Shown: positions 1 to 5,328 of the stretch, piece after piece
How the letters are laid out: each line of letters begins with the position of its first letter
How positions within the stretch are numbered: position 1 is the first letter of the stretch
Source: Candidatus Omnitrophota bacterium
GTDB taxonomy: Bacteria; Omnitrophota; Gorgyraeia; Zapsychrales; Zapsychraceae
Direction: 5' to 3'
Assembly (NCBI GenBank): GCA_018399915.1
Contig: JAGYNW010000117.1
Span: forward strand, 1-6,437
DNA length: 6,437 nt
Made by a program: the position numbers and the translations under genes
Notes under the pieces: generated by a model
What the model saw: the letters and a program-made list of their open reading frames with translations, nothing else
The model's database searches: none
Told to the model about the DNA's origin: nothing

Positions 1-1192
1 CGATATAAAGGACTTTTGAAAACGGAATCTCTCTTGACCCGGCAGCTGGATCTTCGGGATTATTCACAGCTTCAATCTTTTCTTCCTTATCCTCTGGATA
101 ATTATCGATAACAACCTTTAAGGGCCGTAACACGGCCATGACCCTTGCGGCCCGCCTATTCAAGTCTTCTCTTAAACAATGCTCCAACAAAGCAACATCC
201 ACCACGCCGTCAACTTTAGACACGCCTATTTTCTCACAAAAAGTTCTTATCGCTTCTGCAGTATATCCCCGCCTTCTCAATCCGGAAATGGTCGGCATCC
301 TCGGGTCATCCCATCCCTGAACGCGGCCCTCTTCCACAAGCCTTAAAAGTTTTCTTTTGCTCATAACGGTATAGGAAAGATTCAACCGCGCAAATTCAAT
401 TTGTTGAGGATGATTCTCCGCTTCCAGCTGGTCAAGAAACCAATCGTAAAGAGGCCGGTGATTCTCAAATTCCAAAGTGCAAATGGAATGGGTGATTCTT
501 TCAATAGCATCCGATAAAGAGTGCGCAAAATCATACATGGGATAAATGCACCACTTATCTTGAGTCCGATGATGATGCGCTCTTTTGATCCTGTAAAGAG
601 CCGGATCCCGCATATTCATATTAGGAGAGGCCATGTCGATCTTGGCCCTTAAAACCTGTTGTCCTTCCTGGAATTCTCCCTTTTTCATCCTTTCGAACAG
701 ATCTAAATTTTCGCTTATGGGACGGTCCCGAAAAGGGCTATTTTTTCCCGGAGTTGTTAATGTCCCCCTATATTCGCGTATTTGTTCCGGCGTCAGACTA
801 CAGACATACGCCTTACCTTTTTGAATAAGAGCCACCGCATACTGGTAAATCTTTTCAAAATAATCCGAAGCATAATAAAGCCTTTCTCCCCAATCAAAAC
901 CCAGCCAGCGGACATCTTCCTGTATCGCGTTAACATATTCTTCCTCTTCCTTAACAGGATTCGTATCATCCAACCGGAGATGGCATCGCCCACCCTCATT
1001 TTCCTGAGCAATCCCAAAATTTAAACAAATGGACTTAGCATGCCCTATGTGAAGATAACCATTAGGCTCTGGAGGAAACCGCGTGACAACACGCCCCTGA
1101 TTTTTATTGTTTTTTTTATCTTGAAAAATCATCATTCGTATAAAATCTAACGTGGGTTCCTTTTCTTTTCCTTCGAGATCTTTATTATGCAT
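1..1192 (-). CDS. glnS: Glutaminyl-tRNA synthetase (GlnRS), C-terminal part cut by the window edge
   Basis: Class I synthetase that attaches glutamine to tRNA-Gln in the cytoplasm using ATP. I translated the frame by hand: 397 codons are visible and remain open at the left edge; the E. coli enzyme has 554 residues, so most of the anticodon-binding beta-barrels are missing. Residues 40-54 (PPEPNGYLHIGHAKS) hold the HIGH motif at 48-51. LDDTNPVKE at about 74-82 carries the aspartate that contacts glutamine, IYPMYDF lies in the glutamine pocket, and VMSKRK at 276-281 is the GlnRS form of KMSKS, followed by GWDDPRMPTISGLRRRGY. These motifs separate it from GluRS. The ATG at 1192 is chosen because the N-terminus then aligns with E. 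coli GlnRS (conserved FIR near residue 17). The ribosome-binding site AGGAG (1203-1207) is 10 bases upstream and overlaps the capA stop codon, so translation may be coupled. Identity is near certain; horizontal acquisition is inference. Confidence 0.97.
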   Translation of the reverse strand, partial: MHNKDLEGKEKEPTLDFIRMMIFQDKKNNKNQGRVVTRFPPEPNGYLHIGHAKSICLNFGIAQENEGGRCHLRLDDTNPVKEEEEYVNAIQEDVRWLGFDWGERLYYASDYFEKIYQYAVALIQKGKAYVCSLTPEQIREYRGTLTTPGKNSPFRDRPISENLDLFERMKKGEFQEGQQVLRAKIDMASPNMNMRDPALYRIKRAHHHRTQDKWCIYPMYDFAHSLSDAIERITHSICTLEFENHRPLYDWFLDQLEAENHPQQIEFARLNLSYTVMSKRKLLRLVEEGRVQGWDDPRMPTISGLRRRGYTAEAIRTFCEKIGVSKVDGVVDVALLEHCLREDLNRRAARVMAVLRPLKVVIDNYPEDKEEKIEAVNNPEDPAAGSREIPFSKVLYI

Positions 1193-1205
1193 GCCTCTTT
1201 CTCTC

Positions 1206-2306
1206 CTATTTCTCCTTCTCTCCGATTAAATTAATTTTATTAAAATCGCCGATAAGCTCCTGACTCATATCGACCAAATAATCTCCGTTCATCAGGGGAT
1301 TGCATTTGATAGTCTTATACTCAACTCGGGATAGTTGCACTCTTCCTTCAATGTCGCTTCCCAAAAAAAGCTTTAAAAGAAGCCCATAGCGGTAATGTGG
1401 CGTTACCGCCTCAGAAAAAAATGTCCCCAGCGAATATGCGGCTAATTTCTTTTCTCCGCCGACGGATACCAGTGTGACCGGCTGTGGACAGTACGGATTA
1501 TGTCCTATCACCGCATCAAATTTCTCTAATAACTGTTGCGTTTGTTCTACTGTTTCCTCTCTGGGGTAAAGTTCAAATTCATAACCAAAGTGAAGATACA
1601 AAATATTATATGCATCTTTTTTAATATATTGTTCCGCTTCTTGCAAAGTCACGACGCCTTCATTTTTCTTGTTCGACCATTGGGTCGCCCCGATAATCCG
1701 GATAGAAGAATCCATATCATGAAAAGGTTTCTCGTGCGTTCCAAAAACATTCAGTCCGGCATAGCGCAAAAGCCTATTGGATTTATCAAACTCTTCTTTT
1801 CCATAATCAAAGGCGTGATTATTGGCTACCGACAAAAGAATTTTTTGAGGGTTGACAATTTTTCTAAACAAATTCAACTCATCACGCGTGCGTTCCATAT
1901 CAAAATTCCAAAGAGACGGCGCGCTTTTTTTTTCAGTAATCATCCCCTCTAAACTCCCTACAAAAAAATCGTTCTTGCTTATATACCGTTTGATCTCTGG
2001 TGTAAACAGTAGTTTTTGGCCATTCATCGGCAGAAGGTCGCCCGCAAAAACAATCTCTTTCTGCGGCTCAACTTCTGAAGACACAACCGTTACCGGGCTT
2101 ATATTCTCTACTAAACCTTGATTCCAGGAGCTAAAGCCGGATAAATTTTTGAACACCCAATAAATATTTTCTGTGGCGCTATATGGGGAAGGAATTTTAC
2201 TGAACATCAGTGGAAAGATAATCAACAAACAAACAACGATGAACCCAAAAGCAGAAACATTCAGAATAAAAATTTTTTTATTCAATTTTTTATTAAATCG
2301 TTCCAT
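1206..2306 (-). CDS. CapA/PgsA-family (poly-gamma-glutamate capsule type) metallophosphoesterase-like protein, membrane anchored
   Basis: A 366-residue protein with a basic N-terminus, one hydrophobic segment at about 13-35 and no lipobox, so probably a type II membrane protein with its domain outside the cytoplasm. The domain from about residue 84 shows the CapA motifs in order: VFAGDLLP (86-93), SLEGMIT (118-124), VANNHAFDYG (160-169), HFGYEF (239-244), VIGHNPY (266-272) and YSLGTFF (291-297). The family has a calcineurin-like metal-binding fold; some members take part in poly-gamma-glutamate capsule synthesis or export, but most are uncharacterised. Two motifs differ from the usual GHHPH and YSLGNF forms, so activity may be altered. 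No capB, capC or ligase gene is visible, so a capsule role is not supported. Residues 125-128 are encoded across a run of nine A. The start follows a 79-base gap containing an inverted repeat. Family assignment is strong; substrate unknown. Confidence 0.85.
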   Translation of the reverse strand: MERFNKKLNKKIFILNVSAFGFIVVCLLIIFPLMFSKIPSPYSATENIYWVFKNLSGFSSWNQGLVENISPVTVVSSEVEPQKEIVFAGDLLPMNGQKLLFTPEIKRYISKNDFFVGSLEGMITEKKSAPSLWNFDMERTRDELNLFRKIVNPQKILLSVANNHAFDYGKEEFDKSNRLLRYAGLNVFGTHEKPFHDMDSSIRIIGATQWSNKKNEGVVTLQEAEQYIKKDAYNILYLHFGYEFELYPREETVEQTQQLLEKFDAVIGHNPYCPQPVTLVSVGGEKKLAAYSLGTFFSEAVTPHYRYGLLLKLFLGSDIEGRVQLSRVEYKTIKCNPLMNGDYLVDMSQELIGDFNKINLIGEKEK

Positions 2307-2316
2307 ATCTTATATT

Positions 2317-2350
2317 GACCCTCTGTTTTCAGGGAATTTTAAAGAGGGTC
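2317..2350 (-). promoter_or_regulatory. Perfect 8-bp inverted repeat in the capA leader, possible hairpin over the ribosome-binding site
   Basis: On the minus strand GACCCTCT (2350-2343) and AGAGGGTC (2324-2317) are exact reverse complements, separated by 18 bases. The downstream arm contains GAGGG (2323-2319), the best Shine-Dalgarno-like sequence before the capA ATG, although its 12-base spacing is longer than usual. A second CCCT inside the loop (2334-2331) could pair instead with AGGG (2322-2319), giving two mutually exclusive hairpins. No U-tract follows, so it does not look like a terminator. It could equally be a dyad-symmetric operator, or chance. The pairing is seen directly; the regulatory role is inferred. 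Confidence 0.4.
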
Positions 2351-2385
2351 CTAAAGTGACTACTTGCGGGGTTTCCTTGCGCTGT

Positions 2386-2589
2386 TTACCACAATTTCTC
2401 TCTTAGCTTCGCGTCCATTGCAAGAATAGCGTCCCAGACACCTTGCAGGTCTTTTTCGACACCATCGGCAATCTTTTCAGCCCCCTTGTCTTTCCCTGAA
2501 AAACCATTCAACGTCGCGCATCCTGAAAGCAAACTTATCGCTACAATAACAAATAAAACATTTCTGAAACTAACAACTTTATCCTTCAT
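2386..2589 (-). CDS. Small lipoprotein with a predicted heptad-repeat helix
   Basis: A 67-residue protein I cannot assign to a named family. The N-terminus is a classic lipoprotein signal: basic residues, a hydrophobic core at about 9-21, then the lipobox LLSGC with the lipidated cysteine at 24. The mature part is only 44 residues. After a short Gly/Ser/Asn linker, apolar or small residues fall at A37, A41, V44, L48, V51, I55, M58 and L62, an unbroken 4-3 spacing typical of a coiled coil or strongly amphipathic helix; it ends in KLW. The design recalls Braun's lipoprotein in miniature, but there is no C-terminal lysine for attachment to peptidoglycan and no sequence match I can claim. The start is well supported by GGAAGGAG with AGGAG (2596-2600) 6 bases upstream. 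It begins 15 bases after the gltX stop, so it is probably co-transcribed with gltX. A real gene is likely; its function is unknown. Confidence 0.8.
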   Translation of the reverse strand: MKDKVVSFRNVLFVIVAISLLSGCATLNGFSGKDKGAEKIADGVEKDLQGVWDAILAMDAKLREKLW

Positions 2590-2604
2590 AAAAAGCTCCT
2601 TCCA

Positions 2605-3936
2605 TTAAGCATACGCTTGAGACAATCTTTTCAATGTTTTTTTCTTTCCCAGGACTTCCATTGTTTCAAACAAACCCGGTCCAACCGCGCTGCCGGTCAA
2701 CGCGATCCGAATCGGGTGTACCAAATCAGATGCCTTGATATCTAAAGCCGCAACGACTTCGCGAAAATCTTTCTCAATAGTTTCCGCGTCAAAACTTTCT
2801 ATCCCCCGTAATTTTGTGACTAAAATCTCAAATTCCTTCGCTCTCTTCGATTGTTGCAATGTTTCTTGAAGCTCCGGGGCTATACTGATGTCTTCCTTAA
2901 AAATAAAAGCAGTCCTGTCTAAAAAATCTACAAGGGTCGGAAACCTTTTTTTATACAACTTAACAATCTTCTCAAGCCATGCCTTATCCAAGGGCTCTTG
3001 CCTGTTTTGGTTTTCCTTTAATCTGGGAATCAATAGCTCCACAAGAGAAGGCACATCCTTGGCTTTAATATATTCTGCATTGATCCATTTCAGCTTATCT
3101 AAAGAAAAGACCGCGGCGGCTTTGTTTATTTTTTTAATTGAAAAATTTTTAATAGTTGACGAAACACTGAAGATCTCTTGATTGTTCCCTGGCGACCATC
3201 CTAGCAAAGTTAAATAATTCACCAGGGCCTCAGGCAAATATCCTTTATGGCGATAATCCGAAACAGCCACCGCTCCCGTGCGCTTGGACAACCGCCCACC
3301 ATCTTCTCCCATAATCAAGGGCAAGTGCGCGAATTTAGGGGCAGAGAAGCCTAGAGCCTCATACATTAAAATTTGTTTGGGGGTGTTAGAAATATGATCC
3401 TCTCCTCGAATAACATGAGAGATCCCCATCAGCGCGTCATCAATAACGCAGCAAAAACTATAGGCCGGGGTGCCGTCGGCTTTGATCAAAACTTCATCTT
3501 TTAAAACCGGTTCTCCCCTTTCTCCCAAGCGCGGCTTTCCCTGTTCGTCCAGAGCAATAAAATGGGCGGTATCAAATTCAATTTCTCCTCTGATAACATC
3601 GTAAACCTTTATGCTTCGTTTCGGCATTTTGAACAAAATCGCATCCCCGTCTTTATAAGCTATGCCTTTTTCGAGCAGCGCTTGTGCATGTTGACGATAC
3701 AGATCAAACCGTTTACTTTGATAAAAAATCTCATCCCAATCCAATCCCAGCCATTGCATACTGTCTAAGATCTCTAGCTCATATTCTTTTTTAGACCGCT
3801 GTTGATCTGTATCCTCTATCCTTAAGACAAATTTGCCTTTTTGCGACTTAGCGTAAAACCAATTGAATAACGCCGTTCTAGCGCCGCCTATGTGTAAATA
3901 CCCTGTCGGGCTGGGAGCAAATCGCACTTTTATCAT
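2605..3936 (-). CDS. gltX: Glutamyl-tRNA synthetase (GluRS) lacking the zinc-binding segment
   Basis: Cytoplasmic class I synthetase that charges tRNA-Glu with glutamate. It has 443 residues; E. coli GltX has 471. RFAPSPTGYLHIGG (5-18) holds the HIGH-type signature, LRIEDTD (38-44) is the conserved glutamate-pocket segment, HVIRGEDHISNTP (174-186) is typical, and RLSKRTGA (215-222) is the KMSKS loop. The C-terminal anticodon-binding domain ends with HPIRIALTGSAVGPG and MEVLGKKKTLKRL, as expected. The unusual part is residues 93-105: AYK runs almost directly into LFKMP, so the roughly 40 residues that carry the C-x-C...C zinc site in E. coli are absent. Conversely about 18 extra residues occur near 122-146 before KDEVLIKADGTPAYSF. 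AAGGA (3943-3947) lies 6 bases before the ATG, and the gene starts 13 bases after the PilZ stop. Because glnS is in the same cluster, this GluRS need not mischarge tRNA-Gln, but its specificity cannot be read from the sequence. Confidence 0.97.
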   Translation of the reverse strand: MIKVRFAPSPTGYLHIGGARTALFNWFYAKSQKGKFVLRIEDTDQQRSKKEYELEILDSMQWLGLDWDEIFYQSKRFDLYRQHAQALLEKGIAYKDGDAILFKMPKRSIKVYDVIRGEIEFDTAHFIALDEQGKPRLGERGEPVLKDEVLIKADGTPAYSFCCVIDDALMGISHVIRGEDHISNTPKQILMYEALGFSAPKFAHLPLIMGEDGGRLSKRTGAVAVSDYRHKGYLPEALVNYLTLLGWSPGNNQEIFSVSSTIKNFSIKKINKAAAVFSLDKLKWINAEYIKAKDVPSLVELLIPRLKENQNRQEPLDKAWLEKIVKLYKKRFPTLVDFLDRTAFIFKEDISIAPELQETLQQSKRAKEFEILVTKLRGIESFDAETIEKDFREVVAALDIKASDLVHPIRIALTGSAVGPGLFETMEVLGKKKTLKRLSQAYA

Positions 3937-3949
3937 TTGTTATCCTTAT

Positions 3950-4393
3950 TCAGTCATTCTTTCTGTTTTTGTCATTTTCTACAACATCTTGGCTGAAGGG
4001 TTTGCGCACAACCAAAAAAGCCTTGTTTTTTTTGTCTTTCAAGCTTCCCACCACAGTTTCAATCCGCTTTAGCGAGTCATCACTAATGTCCAAAAAAGAA
4101 ATGCCTGTATCAAAAAAACAAGGTTTTTGTTCTGCTCTGGCTTCTCTTTGAAGGCTCCAGACAACCTTGCCTGTAAATTTAATGGGATCTTCCAATCCAA
4201 GGTCCAGGGTCACATTGACAATCGAATCCATTTCAATCTTCTTTTTAGCCGTCACCGCGATCCCCCCGGAACTGATATTTTCTGCTTCCACCATGATAGG
4301 AGCTTTTTCGGTGTTCTCATCTTCCAATACGATTAAGCAAGGATAATGAATCCGGGGGCTTTTCCTGCGATTTTCTCCTCTCCACTCATTCAT
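3950..4393 (-). CDS. PilZ-domain protein, likely cyclic di-GMP receptor
   Basis: A 147-residue soluble protein with no signal peptide or membrane segment. Both parts of the PilZ ligand signature are present: RxxxR as R10-K-S-P-R14, preceded by a further arginine at 9, and (D/N)xSxxG as N39-I-S-S-G-G44. The rest reads as a PilZ beta-barrel, with a GKVVWS strand at 75-80 and FDTGISFLDIS at about 94-104, followed by a helix and a highly charged tail (about 117-147, ending in KNRKND). Single-domain PilZ proteins usually bind cyclic di-GMP and act by contacting a partner; with no other domain the target cannot be named. AAAGGAG, with AGGAG at 4401-4405, lies 7 bases before the ATG and supports this start. 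It sits between a phosphodiesterase gene and gltX, an unusual place for a PilZ gene. Domain call strong; ligand binding inferred from intact motifs. Confidence 0.92.
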   Translation of the reverse strand: MNEWRGENRRKSPRIHYPCLIVLEDENTEKAPIMVEAENISSGGIAVTAKKKIEMDSIVNVTLDLGLEDPIKFTGKVVWSLQREARAEQKPCFFDTGISFLDISDDSLKRIETVVGSLKDKKNKAFLVVRKPFSQDVVENDKNRKND

Positions 4394-4494
4394 GTGCTTT
4401 CTCCTTTGGCATATAAGATTTTGAAAGATCCCTGCTATAAAGATACCATATCGCTATAATATTATTAAAGAATTCTCTCTGGGAGGCAATTAGA
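4394..4494 (-). promoter_or_regulatory. 101-base AT-rich gap; possible internal promoter for the PilZ-gltX part of the cluster
   Basis: This is the widest gap in the window. On the minus strand TTGCCT (4489-4484) could be a -35 box, with AATAAT (4466-4461, 17-base spacing) or TAATAT (4464-4459, 19-base spacing) as the -10; neither is a good consensus match. Three short palindromes lie close together: AGAATTCT (4469-4476), ATAATATTAT (4456-4465) and GATA-N3-TATC (4442-4452). In AT-rich DNA these can arise by chance. No terminator hairpin with a U-run is seen after the upstream gene, so read-through is expected. A promoter or operator here is a weak inference. Confidence 0.2.
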
Positions 4495-5304
4495 TTATTC
4501 TCCCTCATTGATCACCTTAGGCGTAAACTTTCTTTGAATCCGTTGAATTTTTCGCGTGGCCCCTGTTTCCTCATTAATGTCCAGGAGGACGCCATGAATC
4601 TGGACATCCTCTTTTGCCACATGAAACCGAACCGGCATACTTGTTAGAAAACGTTTGATAATATTTTCTTTTTCCTGTCCAATAACCGAATCATAAGGAC
4701 CGGTCATTCCCATATCCGTAATATACGCCGTGTTTTGTGGCAGAATTTTTTCATCCGCTGTTTGAATGTGCGTATGAGACCCGAGTACGGCCGAGACTTT
4801 TCCATCCAGATAATGCCCCATGGCGGTCTTTTCACTTGTTGTCTCCGCATGAAAATCCACAATAATATTCGGAGTTATCTTTCTCGCCTTTTCTAGGATT
4901 TCGCTTGCGGCGTGAAAGGGGCAATCCACATTATATTTCATAAAAACACGCCCCAAAAGATTCACAACGGCAATCTTTATTCCTTCCGCGGTTTCTTTAA
5001 CACACCACCCCACACCAGGGGTAGCACAGGGGAAATTGGCCGGCCGTAAAACACTGTCCTTGGTGTTCAAAAACTCTTCTAAATCTTTTTGATCCCAAAC
5101 ATGGTCCCCCAAAGTTAATACGTCGCATCCCATGTCTAAAAACTGGTTGGCCCCCTTGGTCGTCAAACCGGACCCCCCTGAGGCATTTTCGGCATTAACA
5201 ATGACAAAATCCAGAGAATATTCATTTTTCATTTCCGGCAACAAAGCCCTAACCGCATTGCGCCCTGGCTTACCTACAACATCTCCTAAGCATAAAACCT
5301 TCAT
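4495..5304 (-). CDS. ymdB: YmdB-family metallophosphoesterase (TIGR00282 type; cyclic-nucleotide phosphodiesterase)
   Basis: A 269-residue soluble enzyme, close to the usual length of about 264-270 for this family. It matches Bacillus subtilis YmdB along its whole length: GDVVGKPGR (7-15), NAENASGG (37-44), LGDHVWD (65-71), RPANFP (87-92), VDFHAE (149-154), GSHTHIQTAD (175-184) and DMGMTGPYDSVIG (197-209). Expected metal and catalytic residues are D8, E39, N40, H68, H152, H177 and H179. The B. subtilis enzyme hydrolyses 2',3'-cyclic nucleotides and influences biofilm and motility decisions. One position differs: residue 67 is Asp, where B. subtilis has Asn in GNHTWD. The start at 5304 fits the conserved N-terminus, but only a weak purine-rich ribosome-binding site precedes it. 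It begins 24 bases after the rny stop, the same rny-ymdB order as in B. subtilis, which supports a link to RNA metabolism. Family assignment is firm; substrate is inferred. Confidence 0.93.
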   Translation of the reverse strand: MKVLCLGDVVGKPGRNAVRALLPEMKNEYSLDFVIVNAENASGGSGLTTKGANQFLDMGCDVLTLGDHVWDQKDLEEFLNTKDSVLRPANFPCATPGVGWCVKETAEGIKIAVVNLLGRVFMKYNVDCPFHAASEILEKARKITPNIIVDFHAETTSEKTAMGHYLDGKVSAVLGSHTHIQTADEKILPQNTAYITDMGMTGPYDSVIGQEKENIIKRFLTSMPVRFHVAKEDVQIHGVLLDINEETGATRKIQRIQRKFTPKVINEGE

Positions 5305-5328
5305 GTTCTTATCTTTCTTGTTAGCCGC

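Noticed and set aside
793..1017. A 74-codon minus-strand open frame.
   Set aside because: It is out of frame within glnS, whose GlnRS motifs read continuously through this stretch.
1536..1952. A 138-codon open frame on the plus strand.
   Set aside because: It lies wholly antisense to the capA-like gene, whose family motifs are clear, has no convincing ribosome-binding site, and encodes a composition typical of a shadow frame.
1206..2306. A poly-gamma-glutamate capsule locus, suggested by CapA next to glutamate and glutamine tRNA synthetases.
   Set aside because: No ligase or capB/capC-like gene is present, CapA-family proteins are common without capsules, and the synthetases are explained by translation.
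2315..2343. A plus-strand promoter-like pair, TTGACC and TTTAAA, spaced by 17 bases.
   Set aside because: It points against every gene in the window and leads only into antisense of the lipoprotein and gltX genes. It also overlaps the inverted repeat, so chance is the simpler reading.
2317..2350. The inverted repeat as a rho-independent terminator for the gltX-lipoprotein transcript.
   Set aside because: The loop is 18 bases, the stem is only 8 bp, and no U-tract follows the second arm on the minus strand.
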